This document shows positions 55,411-64,000 of a DNA stretch of 64,000 nucleotides, piece by piece. The position numbers and the translations under genes were made by a program. Below the pieces are notes generated by a model. It made no database searches and had not been told where the DNA came from. It was given only the letters and a program-made list of their open reading frames with translations. Numbering within the stretch: position 1 is the stretch's first letter; each line of letters starts with the position of its first letter. Source of the DNA: Bacillus sp. FJAT-29790 (GTDB lineage Bacteria; Bacillota; Bacilli; Bacillales; Cytobacillaceae); contig NZ_JAHNZZ010000001.1 in the NCBI RefSeq assembly GCF_019039215.1, positions 2,645,598 through 2,709,597 of the forward strand. Reading direction: 5' to 3'.

Positions 55411-55645
55411 AAGGTGTCTGTCAAAAAGGTGCCAGGCACCATCCGTGGACACTTCTCATTTATTTACCGTATGGAATGGACAAATAAATAGATTCAACGT
55501 GCCATTCGGGCATATGTCGGTAATGCATTATACAAAGATGTTAGGCATTACGCTTATTTGTCCACCTTGCACACACTAATTCACCAATTTGTCCACGAGC
55601 GGTGTCAGGCACCTTAAAAAGACACTCCAAAAAAGGCACCCACCA
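55411..55645. repeat. GGTGCCAGGCACC-type element
   Basis: Outer arms GTGTCTGTCAAAAAGGTGCC and GGTGTCAGGCACC...AAAGACAC, with inner pairs CCGTGGACA and TGTCCACGAGCGG. The element (about 220 bp) separates ytlA from ytlC. Similar GGTGCCTGGCACC repeats are common in Bacillaceae. Confidence 0.7.
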
Positions 55646-55661
55646 TAAAGGAGGGCGAATT

Positions 55662-56441
55662 ATGGATTTCTTAAATGTTGAAGAAATTCACCACACTTAT
55701 TTCACGAAAGCCTCTGCTGCAACAGCCCTCTCCGATGTTTCGCTTGCGGTCGGGGAAGGGGAGTTTGTTTCCTTCCTCGGACCAAGCGGATGCGGGAAAA
55801 CTACTTTGCTTACTATAATTGCTGGCTTAATCAAACCGACAGATGGACATATTTCCTTAGAGGGTAAGCCCGTATCAACAGCTGGAAATCGAATGGGATA
55901 TATGCTTCAGCAGGATTATCTTTTTCCATGGAAAACTATTGAAGAAAATATTCTTCTAGGACTCAAAATAAGCAATCGCCTTGATGATTCAAAAAAAGAG
56001 TACACCCTCGATTTGCTAGAAAAAATGGGGCTTAAAGGTGTAGAGAACCAATATCCGAAACAATTGTCTGGCGGAATGCGACAACGAGTAGCCCTTGTAA
56101 GGACACTTGCAACCGAGCCGAAGCTACTCATGCTTGACGAGCCTTTTTCCGCTTTAGATTACCAAACAAAATTAAAGCTCGAAGACCTTGTTTCTAATAC
56201 ATTGAAATCGTTTGGGAAGACCGCAATACTCGTAACCCATGATATCGGTGAAGCAATTGCGATGAGTGACCGAATTTTCCTCTTTTCATCAAGTCCTGGT
56301 AGGCTTCATAAAACCTTTATCGTGCCAAAGGAATTGCGGAAAGAAACGCCATTTAATGCCCGCAATCACGAAGCATATTCGAGCATTTTTCAAACTGTCT
56401 GGAAGGAGTTGGAGTCACTTGAATCTGAAAACAAACATTGA
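55662..56441 (+). CDS. ytlC: YtlC: ABC ATPase
   Basis: 259 residues from ATG at 55662 after AAAGGAGG. Walker [10 protein letters not shown] (about 44-52), signature [11 protein letters not shown] and Walker [13 protein letters not shown] are complete, as in TauB/SsuB/ThiZ-type ATPases. An upstream extension into the repeat is not used. Confidence 0.88.
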   Translation: MDFLNVEEIHHTYFTKASAATALSDVSLAVGEGEFVSFLGPSGCGKTTLLTIIAGLIKPTDGHISLEGKPVSTAGNRMGYMLQQDYLFPWKTIEENILLGLKISNRLDDSKKEYTLDLLEKMGLKGVENQYPKQLSGGMRQRVALVRTLATEPKLLMLDEPFSALDYQTKLKLEDLVSNTLKSFGKTAILVTHDIGEAIAMSDRIFLFSSSPGRLHKTFIVPKELRKETPFNARNHEAYSSIFQTVWKELESLESENKH

Positions 56442-57228
56442 ACTCCTTCACCAAAGATATCTTTACTCATTAAATCGCGAGAAAAAATGGGTGCGGTTTT
56501 ATCAGCTGATTATCTTTCTTGTCTTTTTCTCAGGCTGGGAGCTTGCTAGTCAAAAACAATGGGTTGATCCACTAATTTTCAGTGCGCCATCAAAAGTATG
56601 GGAATTATTTTTGAAAAAAATCCAAGATGGAACATTGTTTGTAGACTTAAGCTTCACGTTGTCAGAAACTGTCCTTGGATTTATTTTAGGGACGATATTA
56701 GGAACGTTGCTTGCTGCCATTCTATGGTGGTCACCAATGCTCTCAAAAATTTTCGATCCATACTTAGTCATCCTGAACTCCATGCCAAAAGTAGCTCTCG
56801 GTCCTATTTTAATCGTAGCTTTAGGTCCAAGTTTTACATCCATCGTTGCCATGGGAGCAATTATTTCGATCATCATCACAACAATTGTTGTATATACATC
56901 ATTCAAAGAAGTCGATCCAAACTATATAAAGGTTCTCCAAACTTTCAGCGCTAACCGATTTCAAATTTTTAAAGAAGCTGTGTTGCCTGCATCCTTCCCC
57001 GTCATCATCTCAACATTAAAAGTAAATGTCGGCTTATCATGGGTTGGAGTGATCGTTGGCGAATTTCTCGTCTCATCAAAAGGCCTCGGGTATATGATCA
57101 TTTACGGTTTCCAAGTATTTAATTTCACGCTTGTTATGCTATCCCTTATCGTGATTGCCGTGTTTGCCACGGTTATGTACCAGCTTGTGGCGCTTTTAGA
57201 AAGAAAACTAATTAAAAACGGTTCATAA
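56419..57228 (+). CDS. ytlD: YtlD: ABC permease
   Basis: About 269 residues from TTG at 56419, 10 bases after AAGGAG and overlapping the ytlC end by 23 bases. Six membrane segments are predicted, and the permease signature lies in ILKV-type segment [17 protein letters not shown] (about 205-221). It completes the YtlACD importer. Confidence 0.84.
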   Translation: MNLKTNIELLHQRYLYSLNREKKWVRFYQLIIFLVFFSGWELASQKQWVDPLIFSAPSKVWELFLKKIQDGTLFVDLSFTLSETVLGFILGTILGTLLAAILWWSPMLSKIFDPYLVILNSMPKVALGPILIVALGPSFTSIVAMGAIISIIITTIVVYTSFKEVDPNYIKVLQTFSANRFQIFKEAVLPASFPVIISTLKVNVGLSWVGVIVGEFLVSSKGLGYMIIYGFQVFNFTLVMLSLIVIAVFATVMYQLVALLERKLIKNGS

Positions 57229-57231
57229 GAA

Positions 57232-57260
57232 AACGGCTGATAAGAATGCCGTTTTTTCTT
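57232..57260. terminator. Terminator between ytlD and ytkD
   Basis: Stem AAAACGGC/GCCGTTTT with T-run on the plus strand, shared by convergent genes. Confidence 0.78.
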
Positions 57261-57735
57261 ATTCTAATTCCAGTATTCTATTCATACTTTTTTCGACGAC
57301 TTGATCTTTCATGATAAAACTATAGTCCTTACCCCATCTTAATTCTAATAAGTTCCCATCAATAAGTACCGGCCCAGCTGTCTCCAAATAATGTTCTTTA
57401 TCTTCTATTTTATCAACTTGACCAAAGAAAATGGCCTTAACAAAAGTGACGCCATTATTACTCACTTGATATTCGCCAATGAATTGGAGCCTACTGATCG
57501 AAGCACCTGTTTCCTCAAACACCTCACGATAGGCTGCATCTTTCAATGTTTCACCACGTTCAACCTTTCCCCCTGGAAATTCCAACCCTCTTTTTTTATG
57601 ATTTGTCAGTAGCCAATTCTTTCCCATTTTGCAAATGACAAGAACATGCTCAGGCTGTTTGTCAAACGAATTTTTCGCAAAAGACAGGCTGACTATTCCC
57701 CCATTTTCATCGAAAAACGTCTCCATACGATCCAT
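57259..57735 (-). CDS. ytkD: YtkD-like Nudix hydrolase (8-oxo-dGTPase type)
   Basis: 158 residues. The Nudix box is GGKVERGETLKDAAYREVFE plus ETGA (about 56-79), fully conserved at the metal-binding residues. Bacillus YtkD removes oxidised and other purine nucleoside triphosphates. Start is ATG. It faces away from the lipoprotein gene. Confidence 0.9.
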   Translation of the reverse strand: MDRMETFFDENGGIVSLSFAKNSFDKQPEHVLVICKMGKNWLLTNHKKRGLEFPGGKVERGETLKDAAYREVFEETGASISRLQFIGEYQVSNNGVTFVKAIFFGQVDKIEDKEHYLETAGPVLIDGNLLELRWGKDYSFIMKDQVVEKSMNRILELE

Positions 57736-57875
57736 CGCTCCTATTTTTGATTCTGTTGTTTATTATACACAAAAGTTTTGCACGTTTAGGGAAAAGTATG
57801 AAATTGTGGAAAAATGAAACTTCCATTTGAATATTTCGTATAATTAATTGAATACGACAAAAGGGAGTGTACGTC

Positions 57876-58727
57876 TTGAAAAAAACGCTATCCGTCCTAA
57901 CAGGCTTTCTCATGATTTTCATGTTAGCTGCATGTAATCAAACGGCCAAGCCTGTTAATCAATCTGATAAGGAAACCACGGCAGAAAAACCATCTGATTT
58001 AACTCTAGAGGAAGTATTAGACAAGTCCACTAAAGCATCCGAAAGCTTGAAGGGTTTTTCTATAAAATTGGATATGACTCAAAATATGAGCTCTGACCAA
58101 GAAGAGCAAGATTTGAATACCAAGTCTGTAATTGATATGAACATCGTAACTGAACCGATGGCATTCTATCAAAAAATGACGATGTCAGTGGAAGGTTCGG
58201 AAGAAAAGTTTGAAACTGAAAGCTATTTTACAGAAGAGGGAATGTTCTTTTTCGACGCTGCCGGAGCGCAATGGATGAAGTTTCCGAAAGAAATGTCCGA
58301 CTCCTTGCTGCAGATGTCCGCACAGCAAACGAATCCAGGGGAAGAGTTGAAAAAACTGCAGAAATTCGTGGATGACTTTACTTTTAAGCAAGATCAAAAA
58401 AATTATATCCTTAAATTAGAAGCTTCTGGTGAGAAGTTCAACGATTTTATTAAAGAAACTGCTGTTGGAGCCATGCCGCCAGAAATGGCTCAAGACGAAC
58501 TGTTAAACAATATGAAAATTAATAGTATGGAATACGAAATTCTCGTGGACAAAGAAACATTCTATCCCGTTTCCTTAAATATGGTTATCGATATGGAAAT
58601 TACTGTCGAAAACCAAACCATTGTCATGAAACAAAAAATGCACGGCCAATACTCCAACCATAACAAGGTTGAAATTATTTCCGTTCCAAAAGAAGTGATT
58701 GATACAGCAGTAGAGATGAATATTTAA
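57876..58727 (+). CDS. Lipoprotein, DUF6612-like
   Basis: 283 residues from TTG at 57876, 8 bases after AAGGGAG. The lipobox is LAAC (about 18-21). The outer part is a mostly beta LolA/LppX-like fold (SIKLDMTQNM, MAFYQKMTMS, YEILVDKETFYPVSL). Function unknown; such proteins may bind lipids or sense envelope stress. Confidence 0.75.
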   Translation: MKKTLSVLTGFLMIFMLAACNQTAKPVNQSDKETTAEKPSDLTLEEVLDKSTKASESLKGFSIKLDMTQNMSSDQEEQDLNTKSVIDMNIVTEPMAFYQKMTMSVEGSEEKFETESYFTEEGMFFFDAAGAQWMKFPKEMSDSLLQMSAQQTNPGEELKKLQKFVDDFTFKQDQKNYILKLEASGEKFNDFIKETAVGAMPPEMAQDELLNNMKINSMEYEILVDKETFYPVSLNMVIDMEITVENQTIVMKQKMHGQYSNHNKVEIISVPKEVIDTAVEMNI

Positions 58728-58729
58728 TG

Positions 58730-58760
58730 AAAACTGCGGAGGACCTCCGCGGTTTTTGTC
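58730..58760 (+). terminator. Terminator of lipoprotein gene
   Basis: Stem AACTGCGGAGG/CCTCCGCGGTT followed by TTTT. Confidence 0.82.
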
Positions 58761-58774
58761 TTTTGGCTCTTTTG

Positions 58775-59012
58775 CAATTAAAAATGATAAATAAAGACTA
58801 GCGGGGCGATTTTACCTGTAGGGAACCTTTTTTGCGGAGCAAGGCAACTGACTTCAATCACATCATGGCTTAACTTCGATGAGCAACTACGTGTTGCCTT
58901 GCGACGAGCTGAACAAAGCTACTTGAATATGCTTTGGCACAGGAGCATTGTTTTTAACCGCTTCTCGGAAGGTAAATCGAACCCGCGTGTATTTCAACAA
59001 CATTGTGTAACA
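58775..59012. repeat. Palindromic repeat, family 2 (copy 3, expanded centre)
   Basis: Shares the outer arms AGACTAGCGGGGCGATTTTACC and TCTCGGAAGGTAAATCGAACC (read in parts) with the other two copies. Its centre is replaced by about 130 bp with its own inverted repeat GCAAGGCAAC...GTTGCCTTGC. Confidence 0.72.
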
Positions 59013-59057
59013 AAGTCTATCTATTTGAGCAAGTGGCTATTTCATCTTTTAGCCGTC

Positions 59058-59378
59058 TTATTCATTTTCGAGGATCCCCATACTTTCAATATGGCTTTTT
59101 GCCTCGGCATCCCCAAGCTGATAAATCATTCCATACACTTTTTTTAATGTGTTATCATATACATCATTTGATTTGTCATTGTGATATTCTATAAATGGGA
59201 TATGCGCTCGAACGAAGTTTTGCCAACCTGTTGAATAATTCTGATTGAAATACTCACGCAAAGCAGAGATCTCCTCATTTGTCGCTTTTATTCTAAATTC
59301 CCACGGGGAATCTGTGGAACTTTGTGAAATTTCGCCGTTTGCAATCCCAATATAATACGTTTGTTTGTTTCCCGTCAT
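59058..59378 (-). CDS. Hypothetical protein, 106 residues
   Basis: A soluble, mixed alpha/beta protein with no signal or membrane segment (QTYYIGIANGEISQSS ... YDNTLKKVYGMIYQLGD). I recognise no motif with confidence. Its place between the lipoprotein gene and the DUF6154-like gene is similar to small conserved Bacillus genes of the ytk region. GGGGC-type spacing upstream is weak. Confidence 0.6.
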   Translation of the reverse strand: MTGNKQTYYIGIANGEISQSSTDSPWEFRIKATNEEISALREYFNQNYSTGWQNFVRAHIPFIEYHNDKSNDVYDNTLKKVYGMIYQLGDAEAKSHIESMGILENE

Positions 59379-59650
59379 CCTGTCAGCCCCTTTTTTGCCT
59401 TGCTTTAGGTTTCATCAACCTTGGGATCATTAACTAATCCCGCAAGAATAATAAAGATCAAACATATCGTCGCCGAAAGCTAAGCGCTTTTCTTTAATAC
59501 TTATCGTTTCCCATATTTACAATAAAATTATGCGAAATTGCAATCAATATTAGGAAAGATACATATAATATCTTTAATTAGAAGGAATCAACAAGCATCA
59601 TATAGAAAAAATATTGTAAGCGGATTCAATTACATTTTGGAGGTGATAAG

Positions 59651-59908
59651 ATGAAGATCATTGATGAGCTATACGAACTATATCGAAATAAGCTTACCGG
59701 GGATGAAGAAGATATTGATATGCTGGCATTTGCCTTTTTAGAGGAAATGGGCCGGGAGGATTTATTAAGCATCATCCAAGATTTAGATAACCAAGAACTT
59801 TATGATTTAATGGGGCTTTATTTAATCGAGAGCTTAAAAGGAAAATTTGCTAATGAAGACTTCAGGCAGCAGCGTAACTCCATTATTCATCAGCGAAATA
59901 TTCATTAA
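59651..59908 (+). CDS. DUF6154-like small acidic protein, 85 residues
   Basis: Soluble, helical, acidic (DELYELYRNKLTGDEEDIDM, then LLSIIQDLDNQELYDL). ATG after GGAGGTG. Similar to DUF6154 proteins of Bacillus; function unknown. Confidence 0.7.
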   Translation: MKIIDELYELYRNKLTGDEEDIDMLAFAFLEEMGREDLLSIIQDLDNQELYDLMGLYLIESLKGKFANEDFRQQRNSIIHQRNIH

Positions 59909-59940
59909 AATACATATCGACGGGCAAATCAACCCTTTTA

Positions 59941-59992
59941 AAAAAGATGGCTCATAGCAGGTAAATCTGCGGTGTGTTGAGCCATCTTTTTT
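59941..59992 (+). terminator. Terminator of DUF6154-like gene
   Basis: Stem AAAGATGGCTCA/TGAGCCATCTTT followed by TTTG. Confidence 0.8.
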
Positions 59993-59996
59993 GTTA

Positions 59997-60222
59997 AGGC
60001 TGTTTTCGTATACTTTGTTGCTATTTAACCAAGATGTGGTCTAGTTGATTTCCGCTCCAGGAGCTCGCTTTCCGCGGGGCGGGCGGTGAGCCTCCTCGGC
60101 GCTCTGCGCCTGTGGGGTCTCACCTGTCCCGCTTCTCCCGCAGGAGTCTCGCACCTTCCGCTTCAATCAACTATATACAAAACCTATTAAAAACAACAAT
60201 CATTTAGAAAACAGCATTTGTT
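59997..60222. repeat. MITE-like element, family 1 (long copy)
   Basis: Starts AGGCTGTTTTCGTATAC and ends TAGAAAACAGCAT, inverted repeats. Arms GTTGATTTCCGCTCC and CCGCTTCAATCAACT enclose GGTGAGCCTCCTCGGCGC/GCCTGTGGGGTCTCACC. Very close to the copy at 41430. Confidence 0.92.
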
Positions 60223-60332
60223 AATTATTCTTTTTTACTTAGTTATTCAATCTCAAGATTGTGAGAAATTAGAAAACCCCTCATTCCGAGCCATTTTCAT
60301 GGTAAACTAAGATAGAAAAAGGAGGATTATGC

Positions 60333-60500
60333 ATGTTTGCCATTTTAGTATCGTTCATCATTATTACTATTGTTATCATTTTGTTTGTACTATCAACTTC
60401 TAAAGGTTATTCATACAAACATACGGTTGATCCTATAGATGAAAACCTTCATACGAATCACAACCAAAACGAACCGGAAAAAGATGCTGTGGAAAAATAG
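60333..60500 (+). CDS. ytzI: YtzI-like small membrane protein, 55 residues
   Basis: An ATG 8 bases after GGAGGA opens a 55-codon frame with one membrane segment (about 2-20) and the tail STSKGYSYKHTVDPIDENLH. The SKGYxYKHTVDPI block matches what I recall of Bacillus YtzI next to luxS. Function unknown. Confidence 0.8.
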   Translation: MFAILVSFIIITIVIILFVLSTSKGYSYKHTVDPIDENLHTNHNQNEPEKDAVEK

Positions 60501-60536
60501 TAAAGAATTTAGCCCAGATTTTATAAGAAGGATAAA

Positions 60537-60580
60537 AAAAAGCCATCCAATCGTATTAAAATGGATGGCTTTTTTCGTTT
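60537..60580. terminator. Terminator between ytzI and luxS
   Basis: Stem AAAGCCATCCA/TGGATGGCTTT with A/T runs on both sides. Confidence 0.85.
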
Positions 60581-60585
60581 AGTCT

Positions 60586-61059
60586 TTATGCAAATACTTG
60601 CTTTAACTCTTCCTTTGTTTGTTCGAGCCAAAAACGCATTAAACGTTTAGCGCCTTCAAGATCATGGAGCTTTGCCTGGCCACATTGCTTTTCATTGGCG
60701 GCAGGAATTTCGGTAATTTCAACTGCAGCCTTCATCGTATCTTCAAGCAAATCAATGATTTCTTCTACCGTTGGCTCACCGCTTACAACTAAATAATAGC
60801 CGGTCTGGCAGCCCATTGGCGAAATATCAATTATATCAAAGTGATCAAATTTTTCCGAATGAGCACGAATATTAAAAGCGAGGAGATGTTCTAACGTATG
60901 AATGGCATCCGGCTTCATGGCCTGTTTATTGGGCTGACAAAAACGAATGTCGAATTTATTTACAACACCATCTGTACCCACATTATGAACTCCACAGTGT
61001 CTTACATATGGCGCTTTTACCGCGTTATGATCTAATTCAAAGCTTTCTACTGAAGGCAT
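60586..61059 (-). CDS. luxS: S-ribosylhomocysteine lyase LuxS
   Basis: 157 residues. Metal ligands are His54 and His58 (HTLEHLL) and Cys126 (KQCGQ), with catalytic Cys84 ([10 protein letters not shown]). It cleaves S-ribosylhomocysteine to homocysteine and the AI-2 precursor, recycling the by-product of SAM use. Start ATG after AAGGAGTG. Confidence 0.97.
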   Translation of the reverse strand: MPSVESFELDHNAVKAPYVRHCGVHNVGTDGVVNKFDIRFCQPNKQAMKPDAIHTLEHLLAFNIRAHSEKFDHFDIIDISPMGCQTGYYLVVSGEPTVEEIIDLLEDTMKAAVEITEIPAANEKQCGQAKLHDLEGAKRLMRFWLEQTKEELKQVFA

Positions 61060-61223
61060 ATTCTATCACTCCTTTAATCATCTTCTTCTATTGTAACTTA
61101 AATTCCGAGTAATTTCATCAACTTTATTAGAAAAACATAATTAACGAATGTTCTTTTTCGACTAATAAAAGATTATATGCTATCTTTTTAGAATAGAGCG
61201 CTTCAGAAGAAAGGATTGAAATA

Positions 61224-61487
61224 ATGAACATACTGAAAAAAATTATGATTGGGTTCATTCGCTTTTATCAAATTGTTATTTCGCCTCTTAAACCGCCAAC
61301 ATGCCGATTTTATCCAACATGTTCTCATTATGGGCTGGAATCCGTCAAACGGTTCGGACCATTAAAAGGAGGATGGCTTGCTTTAAGGCGCATTATGAAA
61401 TGCCACCCCTTTCATCCAGGAGGTTTGGATCCTGTGCCCGAGAATTGGCCTAAAAGAAAAATAGTTAAGCCTGATAACCATCTATAA
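61224..61487 (+). CDS. yidD: YidD-family membrane insertion factor
   Basis: 87 residues with the YidD signature ([20 protein letters not shown], about 14-33) and [18 protein letters not shown] (about 54-71). It aids membrane protein insertion. Its end overlaps the convergent ytiB end by 23 bases. Confidence 0.93.
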   Translation: MNILKKIMIGFIRFYQIVISPLKPPTCRFYPTCSHYGLESVKRFGPLKGGWLALRRIMKCHPFHPGGLDPVPENWPKRKIVKPDNHL

Positions 61488-62028
61488 CTAAATCTAATTT
61501 TCCGGTACTTGGGTGAATGACTAATCCATGCACAGGAACATCCTTAGGCATTAATGGATGCTTTCTTACCATATGGACACTGTGTTCAACGCTTTCCTTC
61601 ACATTTTCAAATCCTTTTAGCCAATCATTAAGCTCAATTCCAGAGTAGGTTACTGTATCAAGAGCTTCATCTGATATTCCCCGCTGTCTCATTTTTTCCA
61701 AAATGCCATCCGGCTTCATCCCGCTCATCCCGCAATCATGGTGGCCGATGATTAAGACTTCTTCAGCTTGAAGTTGGTAAACAGCAACAAGCAAACTTCT
61801 CATGATACTTCCAAATGGATGTGTCACTAATGCTCCTGCATTTTTGACAATCTTTACGTCCCCATTTCTCACATTTAATGCTCTTGGTAGCAGTTCAACC
61901 AAACGGGTATCCATGCATGTAAGCAAGACCATGCGTTTATTAGGAAATTTTGTTGTCGCATATTTCTCATATTTTTTTTCAGAAACGAATTCGTGATTGT
62001 AATCTAATATTTCCTCTAACAATTTCAT
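61465..62028 (-). CDS. ytiB: Beta-type carbonic anhydrase YtiB
   Basis: 187 residues. Zinc ligands are Cys38 and Asp40 (CMDTR, also Arg42) and His96 and Cys99 (GHHDCG). It converts carbon dioxide and bicarbonate. ATG at 62028 after GGAG; TTG at 62031 is not preferred. Confidence 0.9.
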   Translation of the reverse strand: MKLLEEILDYNHEFVSEKKYEKYATTKFPNKRMVLLTCMDTRLVELLPRALNVRNGDVKIVKNAGALVTHPFGSIMRSLLVAVYQLQAEEVLIIGHHDCGMSGMKPDGILEKMRQRGISDEALDTVTYSGIELNDWLKGFENVKESVEHSVHMVRKHPLMPKDVPVHGLVIHPSTGKLDLVIDGYQA

Positions 62029-62234
62029 CAAATCTACTCCTTTTCCTTTTTATAAAATTAATATAAGAATACATAACTTTAGGAAAACAGACAAATTTAA
62101 ACCTTTTTCATTAACCTAAAGAGTTCCATCCCTCCCTTCAAATGGAACGAATCATCTAGAACGATATTTCATAACCTAAAAAGGGTGAAAACACCCTGAA
62201 TTTTATCGAATTACACGAAGGAGTGAAGCCAAAA

Positions 62235-62387
62235 ATGGCAAAGGACGTTTTATGTGAAGTTAATAACTGTACTTTTTGGAAAAATGGAAATAAGTGTTCA
62301 GCTGACCAAATTTATGTCGTTAGCCACAAAGGAAACACTGCTGAAAATAGCAAGGAAACCGATTGTCAAACGTTTGAAGCTCACTAA
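62235..62387 (+). CDS. DUF1540 small cysteine-rich protein, 50 residues
   Basis: The ATG follows GAAGGAGTG. Four cysteines (7, 12, 21 and 44) have the spacing of DUF1540, a short metal-binding-like domain common in sporulating Firmicutes. Function unknown. Confidence 0.8.
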   Translation: MAKDVLCEVNNCTFWKNGNKCSADQIYVVSHKGNTAENSKETDCQTFEAH

Positions 62388-62402
62388 TTTTGAGTGACAA
62401 AA

Positions 62403-62442
62403 TAAGGGCTCTGTCATAATATTGACAGGGCACCCTTTTATA
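62403..62442 (+). terminator. Terminator of DUF1540 gene
   Basis: Stem GGGCTCTGTCA/TGACAGGGCACCC followed by TTTT. Confidence 0.75.
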
Positions 62443-62535
62443 AGTACTTAATATTACTACTTTCTCTCTCCCACTACGATTTCGGGGACGTATGTACTTA
62501 GTTCATAAACGATATTTCAAAAATCTAACTTAGCG

Positions 62536-64000
62536 TTAACTCTTACCATTTTCAATATATTGTCGAAGTTTTCTCCTTAATATCTTTTTTGATGCATTTC
62601 TCGGAATCTCGTCGATCAACATGATTTTCCTAGGCACCTTATACTTCGCCAGTTTTTGCTGACAATATTGAATAATATTATCCTCATTTACTCCATTTTC
62701 AGTATGAGCAACAACGAAAGCAACTGGAACTTCTCCCCATTTTTCATCCTTGATACCTATAACACCGGCATCCGCAATGTCTTGATGAGCGACAAGCACC
62801 CCCTCAATTTCAGCAGGATATACATTTTCTCCTCCTGAAATGATCAAGTCCGAACGACGGTCTAGTACATATAAAAAGCCATCTTCATCAATAAATCCGA
62901 TATCTCCTGTTGAAAGCCAACCATTGATTAGTTTTTCGGACGTCTCTTTTTCACGGTTTAGGTAACCGATTGTGACATTCGGGCCTTTAACAACGATTTC
63001 CCCCTCCTCTTTTGCCTTTACTTCCACACCGTTTTGGCCAACAATTTTTAGTTGTGAGGGAAATAGAGCCTTTCCAGCAGAACCTAGTTTACTAAAGCTA
63101 TACTCGGGTGAGAGGGTTACAATTTGAGATGAGGTTTCGGTCATTCCATATGTTTGATAGATCGGAATTTGTTTCGACTTGCATTTTTCAAGCAAAGTTT
63201 TCGATGCAGGGCCACCCCCTAAAAGCATACAGCGAAATTCGCTTGGAAGCCCGCTATCATCTAAAGTCTCTTCTATTCGCGTTAGCATTGTACTGACAAC
63301 AGACATAATTGTCACTTTTTCATTACGAATGGTTTCAACCGCCTTCATTTCATTAAAGGAATCTAGTATCACCATCTTCATTCCGTAAATGACACTACGC
63401 ATCAGAATCGAATAGCCGCTAATATGAAATAATGGCACCGCGCACAGCCAGCAATCTCTCTCAGTCAGCCCTAGATTAAGGGCGGAACCAATCGCACTCC
63501 ACCAATGATTGCCGTATGTTTGGAGAACCCCTTTTGGATGGCCCGTTGTCCCCGATGTATACATGACTGTACACACCTCATCAAGGCTTATTTCATCAAC
63601 GATTGGTAGTTCAAAAAAGGGAGAATCAAATAAAGCTTCTTTTTCTACGGCAACAAGATCAGGGATGGCATCTTTTAACTCCACACTGATTAATGAAAAA
63701 TCATTCTCTGTTATTAAAAATTTCGCTTTCGAATCATTCATTTGCCAGATCAGCTCTTCGGCCGTTAAACGATTATTTAAAATGACAGCTCTGACACCCA
63801 GCAGTTGCAAGGCAAGAAAAATAAACGCCGAATCCGCATGATTCTTAAGCAATACCCCTGTGTACTGTCCCTTTGCCAAACCGTAGCCCGATAATTGCCC
63901 GGCAATCCGGAAGGCCCTTTCATTAACTTCAGAAAAAGTATAGGTAGTCTCCTCAAAATGGATCGCAGGTCTGTCTGGAGTCAAAAATGCTCTCTTTTTG
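62536..64000 (-). CDS. menE: 2-succinylbenzoate-CoA ligase MenE (partial, 5' end off window)
   Basis: At least 487 codons visible. The AMP-binding motif YTSGTTGHPKGV (about 150-160) and hinge block DRRSDLIISGGENVYPAEIE are present, with the catalytic Lys in NASKKILRRK near the end. It activates succinylbenzoate in menaquinone biosynthesis, the quinone pool that would feed NrfH. The frame continues without a stop to the last base (reading KKRAFLTPDRPA), so the true start lies beyond the window. Confidence 0.93.
   Translation of the reverse strand, partial: KKRAFLTPDRPAIHFEETTYTFSEVNERAFRIAGQLSGYGLAKGQYTGVLLKNHADSAFIFLALQLLGVRAVILNNRLTAEELIWQMNDSKAKFLITENDFSLISVELKDAIPDLVAVEKEALFDSPFFELPIVDEISLDEVCTVMYTSGTTGHPKGVLQTYGNHWWSAIGSALNLGLTERDCWLCAVPLFHISGYSILMRSVIYGMKMVILDSFNEMKAVETIRNEKVTIMSVVSTMLTRIEETLDDSGLPSEFRCMLLGGGPASKTLLEKCKSKQIPIYQTYGMTETSSQIVTLSPEYSFSKLGSAGKALFPSQLKIVGQNGVEVKAKEEGEIVVKGPNVTIGYLNREKETSEKLINGWLSTGDIGFIDEDGFLYVLDRRSDLIISGGENVYPAEIEGVLVAHQDIADAGVIGIKDEKWGEVPVAFVVAHTENGVNEDNIIQYCQQKLAKYKVPRKIMLIDEIPRNASKKILRRKLRQYIENGKS

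Noticed and set aside
59380-59560. Short hydrophobic minus-strand frame (ICLIFIILAGL)
   Set aside because: About 20 residues from any usable start, no ribosome site, and a stop just upstream.

Overview
This window looks like the chromosome of a low-GC, spore-forming member of the Bacillaceae (Bacillus sensu lato). The evidence is AT-rich intergenic DNA, strong AGGAGG-type ribosome sites, frequent TTG/GTG starts, a T-box leuS leader, an S-box metK leader, a Cse60-like sporulation protein, and gene order recalling the Bacillus subtilis ytgP/ytfP/leuS and ytzC-ytqAB-ytpBA-ytoA-metK-pckA-ytmA-ytlACD-ytkD-ytzI-luxS-ytiB-menE neighbourhoods. Nitrite ammonification genes beside a Ccm system recall the Neobacillus group (B. 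vireti or B. bataviensis relatives). That placement is inference; no rRNA or tRNA gene was seen.

Layout. 1-9.7 kb: murJ flippase; a four-gene sulfur-handling operon (TusA-like, DsrE-like, TusA-OsmC fusion, MetE-type methyltransferase); ytfP; cse60; a rhodanese; leuS with its T-box. 9.8-22 kb is accessory: an MFS carrier diverging from an amidohydrolase-Rieske pair with a TetR regulator and two matching palindromes; a stand-alone ribA-ribD pair; an FAD monooxygenase; a CatE-like ring-cleavage dioxygenase divergent from a YodB/CatR-like DUF24 regulator; a second MFS carrier. 22-32.5 kb: nrfHA preceded by a complete cytochrome c maturation System I set (ccmE, F, H-like, two small coiled-coil proteins, ccmA, B, C, D, G) and a novel surface-exposed membrane protein, with two perfect TGTGA-N6-TCACA boxes upstream.

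32.7-43.9 kb returns to core genes: cysteine desulfidase family, ytzC, ytqAB, ytpBA, ytoA, metK with a SAM-I riboswitch, and pckA. 44-53 kb is accessory: an ECF sigma/anti-sigma-like pair, a sugar acetyltransferase, and an RbsABC-type importer in one operon with a PhyH-type dioxygenase, divergent from an AraC regulator. 53-64 kb is core: ytmA, the ytlA-ytlC-ytlD importer, ytkD, a lipoprotein, ytzI, luxS, yidD, ytiB and menE (running off the end).

The spaces between genes are rich in repeats. There are at least six copies of an imperfect-palindrome, MITE-like element with GGCTGTTTTCG-type ends, three copies of a second palindromic element (CTAGCGGG...CCCGCG), one GGTGCCAGGCACC-type element, two arrays with a 51-52 bp period, and two arrays of a TGGCCGATA motif with a 20-21 bp period.

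The most interesting system is nrfHA plus System I maturation, which is unusual for Bacillaceae. Its CcmE is of CxxxY type and its CcmH-like protein has a single cysteine. The sulfur-relay/MetE operon, the ribAD-monooxygenase-dioxygenase block and the transporter-PhyH operon are secondary targets.
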